Shown: piece by piece, positions 1 to 6,722 of the stretch
Numbering within the stretch: the first letter of the stretch is position 1
How the letters are laid out: each line of letters begins with the position of its first letter
Assembly: GCA_964558235.1 (NCBI GenBank)
Contig: CAZLCK010000024.1
Coordinates: 1-20,281, forward strand
Reading direction: 5' to 3'
Length of the DNA: 20,281 nt
Source: CAZLCK01 sp964558235
GTDB taxonomy: Bacteria; Actinomycetota; Coriobacteriia; Coriobacteriales; CADBOM01
Translations under genes and position numbers: made by a program
Notes under the pieces: model-generated
Seen by the model: only the letters and a program-made list of their open reading frames with translations
Database searches by the model: none
What the model was told of the DNA's origin: nothing

Positions 1-288
1 CTTCTAGAGGAAATCAGTGCGTAGTTTTAGAGACCCAAGAGCTTGATTCGTAATTAACATCTAACAAAAATCGGTAACTTCTCAAACTTACCAAACCCCC
101 AGGGGACGAGTATAGAAAGTTTCTAACAAAAATCTAGATCCATTTTGTGCGGACATGCAATGAATATTATGTGGCTTTTTTATGGCGATCCGATAATAGT
201 GCAATAATACATAAACACGCTGTAAAAATGCTATCTCTTAAGGATTTTTAAACCTAGCATCTTTTAGGCTTAGTAGTTGTGAGGTTGC
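1..288. other. Non-coding 5' flank with a 13-bp direct repeat
   Basis: No convincing gene is seen in this AT-rich stretch. The 13-mer TCTAACAAAAATC occurs at 60-72 and again at 122-134. The arms ATGCTA (229-234) and TAGCAT (255-260) could pair upstream of the small membrane-protein gene. AT-rich hexamers such as GATAAT (192-197) and TAATAC (205-210) could be -10 boxes, but no matching -35 box is visible, so no promoter is called. Confidence 0.5.
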
Positions 289-642
289 ATGGGCTTTTTT
301 GGACTTTTAGGATCGATGTTTTTTGGACTGATGATTATTGGCGGAATAATCATCCTTGGGGTAATAATTTTTATAGTTTCTGGCTTTTCTAGGTTAAAAA
401 AAGCGTTCAAAAGTAATAATATGTATGAACCGGGTAGGAACAGCTCTACTGGTACAAGTGCGAGCACAAGTTATTCAACTGGCTCATCTTATTACCGGTA
501 TGCATCCTCCCAACAAGCAAATAACAGAAGGGCTCGATCCTCATATAGGAGTGCTTCTTCGTCAAATAACCAAAATGAGGTTATAGAAGTTCCTATTCTT
601 GAGGTAATAGATATAGAAGATCAGGGCAATTCTAAGTGCTAG
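289..642 (+). CDS. Small single-pass membrane protein with Ser/Tyr/Asn-rich tail, unknown function
   Basis: This 117-residue protein is not recognised as a named family. Residues about 4-32 form one long Gly/Ile/Phe-rich hydrophobic segment that should span the membrane. A basic patch follows (RLKKAFK), then a low-complexity tail rich in Ser, Thr, Tyr, Asn and Arg (about 48-95), and an acidic end containing EVIEVPILEVIDIED and a final Cys. Basic residues after the helix suggest the tail is cytoplasmic. The ATG at 289 is preceded by GAGG (281-284) at a short 4-base spacing. The gene stands alone, separated from lepA by a 276-base spacer with hairpins. The opposite-strand frame over it looks like a shadow. 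Confidence that it is translated is moderate; function is unknown. Confidence 0.6.
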   Translation: MGFFGLLGSMFFGLMIIGGIIILGVIIFIVSGFSRLKKAFKSNNMYEPGRNSSTGTSASTSYSTGSSYYRYASSQQANNRRARSSYRSASSSNNQNEVIEVPILEVIDIEDQGNSKC

Positions 643-659
643 CGTGCCACCTCGATGGA

Positions 660-687
660 GCAGTTTGCTCTCAGTTTTTTAAACTGC
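660..687 (+). terminator. Weak hairpin after the small membrane-protein gene
   Basis: GCAGTTT at 660-666 pairs perfectly with AAACTGC at 681-687. A competing, tighter hairpin uses CAGTTT at 672-677. The T-run lies in the loop and not after the stem, so this is a weak candidate for ending transcription of the upstream gene. Confidence 0.3.
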
Positions 688-719
688 ACTTACCCCAATG
701 CGCTAGACATGCCCAACAA

Positions 720-759
720 TAGGCGAGCAGACGTGTGGCGCAAAGCGTTTGCTCGCCTA
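720..759. terminator. Strong 15-bp hairpin upstream of lepA
   Basis: Bases 720-734 pair with 745-759: ten perfect pairs (TAGGCGAGCA with TGCTCGCCTA), then five more that include two G-U pairs, around a 10-base loop. It is followed only by TCTTATC, so it is not a textbook intrinsic terminator. It lies 78 bases after the upstream stop and 160 before lepA. It could end transcription or act as a structured element. Confidence 0.45.
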
Positions 760-896
760 GTCTTATCAGTCCCGATCCACGGATACATGAAAAGACGATA
801 CGAGTAGGGGCTCACAATGCTCTACTTATATCTTCTTGTTAAGCCATCGATGGATATCAGCTTATCCGCCCCCGCCCAGACATTACAAAACCTTCT

Positions 897-902
897 TATA
901 AT
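897..902 (+). promoter_or_regulatory. Consensus -10 box just before lepA
   Basis: TATAAT matches the -10 consensus exactly, but no good -35 box lies 16-18 bases upstream. Transcription from here would begin near 908-910, leaving about ten untranslated bases before the lepA ATG. No Shine-Dalgarno sequence is visible in front of lepA, so a leaderless or near-leaderless mRNA is possible. Confidence 0.35.
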
Positions 903-918
903 CAACTAATATCTAGCC

Positions 919-2727
919 ATGGAATCAATTGACTCAAAATATATACGTAATTTTTCTATCATCGCTCATATCGACCATGGCAAATCAACAATTGCTGATC
1001 GCATTTTGCAGGCAACTCATACAATTAAAGATCGCGATATGGTCGATCAGGTTTTGGATTCGATGGATATCGAGCGTGAGCGTGGAATTACTATTAAGTC
1101 GCAGCCTGTGCATATCGTTTATAAGGCCGACGACGGGCAGACCTATCGTCTAAATCTCATAGACACTCCAGGTCATGTTGACTTTGCATACGAAGTATCG
1201 CGTTCTCTTGCAGCCTGCGAAGGCGCTGTTTTGGTCGTCGATGCAACTCAGGGTGTTCAGGCTCAAACTCTAGCAAATGCCTCTTTAGCCATGAATGCAG
1301 ATCTTGAGATAATTCCGCTGATTAATAAGATCGATCTTCCAGCTGCAGACCCAGATAAGGTTCGCGAGGAGATCGAAGAGGGTCTTGCGATTCCAGCGGA
1401 TGAGGCGGTATTGGCCTCTGCAAAAACTGGTGAGGGAATTCATGAGCTTCTAGAGGCTATAGTCCATACTATTCCAGCTCCTAAGGGGGATGAATCCGCA
1501 CCTTTAAAAGCTCTGATTTTTGACTCCTATTTCGATTCTTACCGCGGTGTTGTCGCTTTGATTAGAGTTGTGGATGGCAAGGTTAAAAAGGGCGACAAAA
1601 TTTTATGCATGGCAACAGATACTAATGCTGAAGTTGAAGAGGTCGGTATTCGAACTCCGCAAAACACACCCGTTGAATCTTTGAGTTCGGGTGATGTTGG
1701 ATATCTAGTAACAGGTTTAAAGGATCCCTCTTTAATCAAAGTTGGTGACACAATTACGCTTGCAAAGAGTGGAGCTAAGGAGCCTTTGGCTGGTTATCGC
1801 GATGTTAAACCTATGGTCTTTGCAGGTATTTTCCCAATCGAGGGCGATCAATATAGTTCTCTTCGTGATGCGCTAGATAAGCTTTCGCTAAATGATGCGG
1901 CTTTAGTTTATGAACCAGAAAATTCACATGCTCTAGGTTTTGGTTTTCGTGTTGGCTTTTTAGGGCTTTTGCATATGGAGGTCATTAAAGAGCGTTTAGA
2001 ACGTGAGTTTGGCTTGGAGCTCATCGCCACAGCGCCAAGTGTTGAATATAAGGTCTATATGAAATCTGGCGAGGTAGTCGATATGCATTCGCCAAAAGAT
2101 TATCCCGACCCAACGATGATCGACCATATCGAGGAACCCTATCTTAAGGCATCAATTTTAGTGCCTCCAGATTTTGTTGGTGCTGTAATGGAAGTTTCTG
2201 TTGAGCATCGTGGTGTTTTCGACAATATGCAATATCTTTCGATGGGCACCGTTGAGATGAAGTGGTCGATGCCTCTATCTGAGCTTATCATGGACTTTTT
2301 TGACAAGCTTAAAAGTCGTACTAAAGGCTACGCCACGCTTGACTATGAGTTTAGTGGGTATCAAGCTTCGGATTTGGTGAAGCTGGAAATTTTGATCTCA
2401 GGTAAGCCTGTGGATGCGCTTAGTTTTATCATTCACAAGGATAAGGCTTATGATCGCGGAAGCTCTCTTACAAAAAAGCTAAAAGAGGTTATCCCAAGAC
2501 AGTTGTTTGAGGTGCCGATTCAGGCAGCTATTGGCGGTAGAGTAATCGCTAGAACAAATGTTAAAGCACGCCGTAAGGATGTGTTGGCTAAGTGTTACGG
2601 TGGTGATATCTCTAGAAAGCGCAAGCTTTTGGAGAAGCAAAAGGCCGGCAAAAAACGCATGAAGGCGATTGGAAATGTTGAAGTCCCACAAGAGGCTTTT
2701 ATGGCAATCCTTGAGGTTGATGAATAG
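919..2727 (+). CDS. lepA: Elongation factor 4 (LepA), ribosome-associated GTPase
   Basis: LepA/EF4 is a translational GTPase that acts on ribosomes in the cytoplasm. The GTPase motifs are intact: AHIDHGKST (16-24), RERGITI (53-59), DTPGH (82-86), NKID (136-139) and SAKTG (167-171). EF-G-like domains follow, and the LepA-specific C-terminal part ends near residue 602, the usual family length. It lacks the long domain IV insert of EF-G, as expected. The ATG at 919 fits the family N-terminus. There is no clear ribosome binding site, but a perfect TATAAT lies 16 bases upstream. The stop is immediately followed by the GTG of dusB, so the two genes are probably co-transcribed. Confidence 0.97.
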   Translation: MESIDSKYIRNFSIIAHIDHGKSTIADRILQATHTIKDRDMVDQVLDSMDIERERGITIKSQPVHIVYKADDGQTYRLNLIDTPGHVDFAYEVSRSLAACEGAVLVVDATQGVQAQTLANASLAMNADLEIIPLINKIDLPAADPDKVREEIEEGLAIPADEAVLASAKTGEGIHELLEAIVHTIPAPKGDESAPLKALIFDSYFDSYRGVVALIRVVDGKVKKGDKILCMATDTNAEVEEVGIRTPQNTPVESLSSGDVGYLVTGLKDPSLIKVGDTITLAKSGAKEPLAGYRDVKPMVFAGIFPIEGDQYSSLRDALDKLSLNDAALVYEPENSHALGFGFRVGFLGLLHMEVIKERLEREFGLELIATAPSVEYKVYMKSGEVVDMHSPKDYPDPTMIDHIEEPYLKASILVPPDFVGAVMEVSVEHRGVFDNMQYLSMGTVEMKWSMPLSELIMDFFDKLKSRTKGYATLDYEFSGYQASDLVKLEILISGKPVDALSFIIHKDKAYDRGSSLTKKLKEVIPRQLFEVPIQAAIGGRVIARTNVKARRKDVLAKCYGGDISRKRKLLEKQKAGKKRMKAIGNVEVPQEAFMAILEVDE

Positions 2728-3762
2728 GTGAAGTTGCTGATGCTGGCCCCCATGGCGGGCTGGACCGACCTTGTTTATCGGGGGATCTGCAAAGAATTTG
2801 GTGCCGATCTGACCTTTACAGAGATGATCTCTGCTGTTGGCTTAGCTTATGGCAGCGAGAAGACCTTTGAGTATTTGGCCCTTGATGAACTTGAGAATAA
2901 GGTTGGCGTTCAACTCTTTGGATCAAAGCCAGATATTATCGCTGCTCAGGCAGCCTATGTGCAGGAGATTTTGGGAGATCGTTTAGCGGTTATCGATATT
3001 AATATGGGCTGTCCTGCTAGAAAGATTATCCGCAAAGGCGAGGGCAGTGCACTTATGGATCAGCCTGATCTGGCTGCTGAGATCGTTAAAAAAACGGTCG
3101 CTGCATCCGATGGTATTAATGTGAGCGTCAAATTTCGCAAAGGGTTTCACAAAGGCTTAGAAACTGCTCCCGAATTTGCAAAGCGTATGGAGGATGCTGG
3201 GGCGAGCGCTCTCTGTATACATGGGCGCTTTGCTAGCGACCTTTATCGTGGACAAGCAGATTGGACAACGATTTTGCGTGTGAAACAGGCGGTAAGTATA
3301 CCTGTTGCTGCTAGCGGGGACTTATTTGACCCAATTTCTATTGCAAAGTGTTTCATCGTTACTGGCGCTGACGCTGCAATGATCGCCCGTGGTGCACAAG
3401 GTAATCCCTGGATTTTTCCTAGAACTGCTAAGTATTTGAGTGATTTGGATGCTGCAGGCGTATCCTTTGAGTCAACAGAACACACAGATGAGTCGGTTTT
3501 TGACTTTTTTGACTCGCGGGTTATTGAGAAGATTCCTGCTCCACCTATGCCAAGTACAAAAGAGCGCATCGATATCGCTAGATATCACGCAAGAAAATTA
3601 AATGAGCGAGATGAACATTTGGTAGTAAAAATGCGCACATATGCTTCGGCTTACTTTAAAGGAATTCCAGGAGCTGTTGAAGCTAGGCGTGAGGTTATAA
3701 AGTGTAAAACTCTTGAAGATTTTGAAGAGTTTTTTGATGCGCTAGAGGCTAGGCTTTTATGA
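2728..3762 (+). CDS. dusB: tRNA-dihydrouridine synthase (DusB/NifR3 family)
   Basis: This FMN-dependent enzyme reduces uridines in tRNA to dihydrouridine. The protein has 344 residues, normal for the family. It opens with the FMN-site motif LAPMAGWTD, carries the catalytic cysteine in DINMGCP (90-96, Cys95), and then CIHGR (163-167), SGD and the phosphate-binding GADAAMIARGAQGNPW (213-228). The GTG start at 2728 abuts the lepA stop with no gap; GAGG at 2713-2716, inside the lepA end, can serve as its ribosome binding site. The NifR3/DusB assignment rests on the TEMISAVGLAYGS region and on the gene context. The final TGA overlaps the ATG of a micro-ORF. Confidence 0.95.
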   Translation: MKLLMLAPMAGWTDLVYRGICKEFGADLTFTEMISAVGLAYGSEKTFEYLALDELENKVGVQLFGSKPDIIAAQAAYVQEILGDRLAVIDINMGCPARKIIRKGEGSALMDQPDLAAEIVKKTVAASDGINVSVKFRKGFHKGLETAPEFAKRMEDAGASALCIHGRFASDLYRGQADWTTILRVKQAVSIPVAASGDLFDPISIAKCFIVTGADAAMIARGAQGNPWIFPRTAKYLSDLDAAGVSFESTEHTDESVFDFFDSRVIEKIPAPPMPSTKERIDIARYHARKLNERDEHLVVKMRTYASAYFKGIPGAVEARREVIKCKTLEDFEEFFDALEARLL

Positions 3763-3851
3763 ATCTTTTCTCATTGTTTGCGCTCTTTTTACACCCAAAA
3801 CAGGCTCAGCTTTTGACTCGATTCCATCTTATAGAGGTGTGTTGCTCATGA
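3759..3851 (+). CDS. Candidate 30-residue micro-ORF coupling dusB to hemW
   Basis: A 30-codon frame fills the dusB-hemW gap exactly. Its ATG overlaps the dusB TGA (ATGA, 3759-3762) and its TGA overlaps the hemW ATG (ATGA, 3848-3851). A TAGAGG box lies ten bases before both ATGs (AGAGG at 3744-3748 and 3833-3837). The peptide starts with a hydrophobic run (MNLFSLFALFLH) and then carries KQAQLLTRFHLIEVCCS. No family is recognised. It may be a real small membrane-active peptide, a coupling device that carries ribosomes into hemW, or chance. The double ATGA and the matched spacing are directly visible; translation is inference. Confidence 0.45.
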   Translation: MNLFSLFALFLHPKQAQLLTRFHLIEVCCS

Positions 3852-5353
3852 GCAGCTCTCCTTTTATGAGTTCAGATATCTACGCGCTCTACTTGCATAT
3901 TCCTTTTTGTGTGAAACGATGTGCATACTGTGATTTCGAAACTAGTGCTGTTTTGCCCGATGACCCAAATATCTCTTCATATGTAGATAGACTAACGGAT
4001 GCAATTTTTAAAGCTGGAGAGGCTGGGCTTTTAAGTTCTTTAAAAACTATCTATTTGGGTGGTGGAACTCCAACATATATTGGGCAAGACAAATTACAAA
4101 GGATTTTTGACACGCTCTCTAGATGTGTTGCTATCGATTCTATAGAGGAATTTTGTGTTGAGGCAAACCCAGACTCTTTTAATGCTGAGATGGCGAATTT
4201 TTTGGTATCTAGTGGTGTAAATAGGCTTTCTCTTGGGATTCAAAGCTTAGATAATCGGGTTTTAAAAACGCTTGGACGTGTTCATGATTGCGTTCAAGCA
4301 AAGCAGGCTGTAGAAGTTGCATGCAGATATATCGACAATGTAAGTGTCGATCTAATTTGTGGTGTACCTGGTCAAGATGATGAATCATTTTTGGATACTT
4401 TGACTCAGGTTATTGAAATTGGTGTTGAGAAGATTTCGGCTGAGAAAAAGACAATTAATCAACAGATCGACTCTGTCAACGCCTATCAAGATACGAACAT
4501 AAAACGTACTTACCGAGATGGCGTGCCAGCAAAAACAAAGGAACTTTGCTCTATTTCGCACATAAGTGTCTATCCTCTTTCTATCGAGGAGAACACTTTG
4601 TTAGCCCAAAAGATTGATAATGGAGAGCTTGAATCTCCCAATGAATATATACAAGCCGACCATATGATCTTAGCCAGAGAGAGATTGCTCAAGGCGGGTT
4701 TTGAGCACTATGAGGTCGCAAATTATGCGCGCAAAGGCAGGTACTCTAAGCACAATATGTCTTACTGGAGCGGTAAGCAATATTTGGGATTAGGCTACGG
4801 AGCTGCTTCGATGTTGGATGCGAATAATTTTTTGATCGCTATTCAAAATGGTGTTTTTGAGAGCTGGGTTGGATCAGGTGTTTTTGAGAGTTTGGTTGGA
4901 TCAGATGTTTTTAAAGAATTTGTTGGCGGCACGCTAAGTGTTGATGACATCCTAAGTGTTGACGGCACGCTAAGTGTTGACGGCACGCTAAGTGTTGGTG
5001 GCAGCCTAAGTTATGGTTGCGCTGAGCCGACGCAAGCTAAATCGAAATCTTCGCTGCAAAATTTACGTATCCGTCTTAAAACTGTTGGAGCAGATAGCGA
5101 TTTTGAAATTCTTAGTCCAAAAGAGTCATTTTGCGAAGATGCTATGTTAGCAATGAGGACTTTCAGAGGCTTAGACGAGCAGTTTCTGTCTATGGCACAG
5201 AATCAAGTTCCTAACTTAGAAGAAGTTTTAGAAAAGATGATTGAGCTCGGTTTAGCAAAAAAATGCGAAGATGGATCGATAGCTCCTACAACTAAAGGCT
5301 GGCTCATGGGAAACGAATTGTATAGTGCAATTTGGGAGTGTGCTAAAACCTAA
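3848..5353 (+). CDS. hemW: HemW, radical-SAM heme chaperone-like protein (HemN paralogue)
   Basis: This radical SAM protein was long called oxygen-independent coproporphyrinogen oxidase-like; the HemW group binds and transfers heme. The iron-sulfur motif CVKRCAYC gives Cys21, 25 and 28, followed by Asp-Phe, so the fourth cysteine of true HemN is absent. GGGTP is at 71-75 and the C-terminal HemW domain (DAMLAMRTFRGLD) is present. At 501 residues it is much longer than the usual 370-400, for two reasons: a hydrophilic insert of about 40 residues near 198-237, and a tandem-repeat block at about 335-390. The ATG at 3848 is preferred because AGAGG (3833-3837) is ten bases upstream; the GTG at 3839 would sit almost on that box. 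Confidence 0.9.
   Translation: MSSSPFMSSDIYALYLHIPFCVKRCAYCDFETSAVLPDDPNISSYVDRLTDAIFKAGEAGLLSSLKTIYLGGGTPTYIGQDKLQRIFDTLSRCVAIDSIEEFCVEANPDSFNAEMANFLVSSGVNRLSLGIQSLDNRVLKTLGRVHDCVQAKQAVEVACRYIDNVSVDLICGVPGQDDESFLDTLTQVIEIGVEKISAEKKTINQQIDSVNAYQDTNIKRTYRDGVPAKTKELCSISHISVYPLSIEENTLLAQKIDNGELESPNEYIQADHMILARERLLKAGFEHYEVANYARKGRYSKHNMSYWSGKQYLGLGYGAASMLDANNFLIAIQNGVFESWVGSGVFESLVGSDVFKEFVGGTLSVDDILSVDGTLSVDGTLSVGGSLSYGCAEPTQAKSKSSLQNLRIRLKTVGADSDFEILSPKESFCEDAMLAMRTFRGLDEQFLSMAQNQVPNLEEVLEKMIELGLAKKCEDGSIAPTTKGWLMGNELYSAIWECAKT
4850..4927 (+). repeat. 27-bp in-frame tandem repeat in hemW (about 3 copies)
   Basis: Two near-identical 27-base units (4850-4876 and 4877-4903) are followed by a degenerate third (4904-4927). 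They encode G-VFES-W/L-VGS-type repeats. Unit length is a multiple of three, so copy-number change would keep the reading frame. Confidence 0.9.
4928..5017 (+). repeat. 18-bp in-frame tandem repeat in hemW (5 copies)
   Basis: Five 18-base units of the type GGCACGCTAAGTGTTGAC start at 4928, 4946, 4964, 4982 and 5000. They encode GTLSVD-like hexapeptides; units 3 and 4 differ at a single base, and the outer units are more diverged. The array directly abuts the 27-bp repeat and is a likely length-variable tract. Confidence 0.93.
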
Positions 5354-5419
5354 TGAAGCGATTGGTGACTACGCTTACAAAAGTGCAGAGCCGCCTGCAA
5401 AAATAATGACTGTGAGAAC

Positions 5420-5446
5420 TTAGCACTCTATGCTTCTAGCTGCTAA
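5420..5446 (+). promoter_or_regulatory. Degenerate CIRCE operator (HrcA binding site) upstream of hrcA
   Basis: The left arm TTAGCACTC (5420-5428) is a perfect CIRCE half-site. After exactly nine bases the right arm reads AGCTGCTAA (5438-5446), matching the consensus GAGTGCTAA at its last six positions. This implies autoregulation of hrcA-dnaJ by HrcA and heat induction. A perfect 8-bp inverted repeat (CTCTATGC 5426-5433 with GCATAGAG 5454-5461) overlaps it. The site lies about 98 bases before the hrcA ATG. No convincing promoter hexamer pair was found nearby. Confidence 0.8.
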
Positions 5447-5543
5447 ACTGACTGCATAGAGCCGATAATGCGTACTGATAAAACCAAGCATTACTTGGAT
5501 TGTAAAAACAAAAAAAATCAAAACCAAAGAGGGGAGGACTTCG

Positions 5544-6701
5544 ATGCTAAGCGATAGAAGACGTAAGGTTTTAAACGCGCTGATTGAGGAATATATCTCG
5601 ACGGCAATGCCTGTCAGCTCTCGTGCTATAGTTGGCAACTACCGCATCGGTGTCAGCTCCGCTACGGTCAGAAACGAACTTACTGTGCTCGAAGAAGATG
5701 GATATGTGATCTCTCCACATGTTTCATCTGGGCGCATTCCGACAGATGCTGGATATCGCACATTTGTCGATGAGCTTTTGGCCGATATGGAAAAGCGTAA
5801 GGCAGATGCTACAAATTCTAAGGCTGCAGGAGGGAAGTCATCTTCTCAAACAGGCAGCGGTTCAGCTGCGAGCAGATCTAGAGGTTCGGGCGCTTCAGCT
5901 AAAGCACAGAGCCAAATGGGCACGCAGTCTAGTCCAGATCCAGAGATAGAAAACCTTCGCGAAAGTGCAACCGAGCTGGATAATCTCTTGCGTGAAACAT
6001 CACGTGCGCTAAATCGCTTTACAGATTGTTTGGCCATTGTTATGGCTCCAAAGATCACAGAGGTTGCGATAAAAAGAATCGCACTCGTTTCGTTGGACGA
6101 ACGTCACGTTATTGTGGTTGTCGCTGTAAAGGATGGGCGAGTTCTAAATCATAATGTTGAGCTCGATCACCCTCGTACAACAGAAGAAGTTCGAGTGATT
6201 GAGGAGCTGCTCAATGCTCGCTTCGATATTAAAGGTGCGTTTGATCCGCTAACAATTGCCAATCTTACAAAGGAGATAAAGGTAGGCGACGCAACTCTGC
6301 AAGCTGATCTAGATAAGCTTGCAAAAAAAGTTGAGGATTGCCTTTTGGAAGAGAAGCATGAACGTGTACATCTAAATGGTATGGAGGATCTTTTCTCACA
6401 ACCAGAGATGCAAAGCATATCCCTTACTATGGGCTTTGCTCGTCTGCTCGATGATGATCTTTTGATATTCCGTCTGCTGGGTGATCTTTTAGCCAGCAGA
6501 GGAGTCTCTGTGCGAATTGGTAGTGAAATTAAGGACGAAACATTTTCAGGAGTATCCGTTGTCTCATCTAGTTATGGCAAAGAGGACAATGGCGGAATTG
6601 TTGCTATAGTAGGCCCAACACGTATGGACTATCAAAAAATGATCGAGGCTGTTAATAGAGCTTCGGGATTTTTGGACGATACTGTTGCAGGCCTTGAATA
6701 G
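5544..6701 (+). CDS. hrcA: Heat-inducible transcription repressor HrcA
   Basis: HrcA represses class I heat-shock genes by binding CIRCE. The N-terminal winged helix is clear (LSDRRRKVLNALIEEYI, then SSATVRNELTVLEEDGY and SSGRIPTDAGYR, residues about 2-72). The C-terminal GAF-like part ends in GPTRMDYQKMIEAV. The length of 385 exceeds the usual 340-350 because of a Ser/Ala/Gly/Gln-rich linker at about 86-133, between the DNA-binding and dimerisation parts. GAGGGGAGG directly upstream is a very strong ribosome binding site for the ATG at 5544. It is followed by dnaJ 21 bases downstream, the usual actinobacterial hrcA-dnaJ pair; grpE and dnaK are not in this window. Confidence 0.97.
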   Translation: MLSDRRRKVLNALIEEYISTAMPVSSRAIVGNYRIGVSSATVRNELTVLEEDGYVISPHVSSGRIPTDAGYRTFVDELLADMEKRKADATNSKAAGGKSSSQTGSGSAASRSRGSGASAKAQSQMGTQSSPDPEIENLRESATELDNLLRETSRALNRFTDCLAIVMAPKITEVAIKRIALVSLDERHVIVVVAVKDGRVLNHNVELDHPRTTEEVRVIEELLNARFDIKGAFDPLTIANLTKEIKVGDATLQADLDKLAKKVEDCLLEEKHERVHLNGMEDLFSQPEMQSISLTMGFARLLDDDLLIFRLLGDLLASRGVSVRIGSEIKDETFSGVSVVSSSYGKEDNGGIVAIVGPTRMDYQKMIEAVNRASGFLDDTVAGLE

Positions 6702-6722
6702 ACTTGTTGGAGGAAAAACTAA

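Noticed and set aside
3243..3569. 108-codon frame antisense to dusB
   Set aside because: It overlaps conserved dusB coding sequence and has no signals of its own.
3839..3847. GTG 3839 as the hemW start
   Set aside because: Only one base would separate it from the AGAGG box; ATG 3848 has a workable ten-base spacing.
4436..4562. Frameshift or intein-like break in hemW
   Set aside because: The insert keeps the frame, is far too short for an intein and lacks splicing residues. It is described instead as an in-frame insertion.
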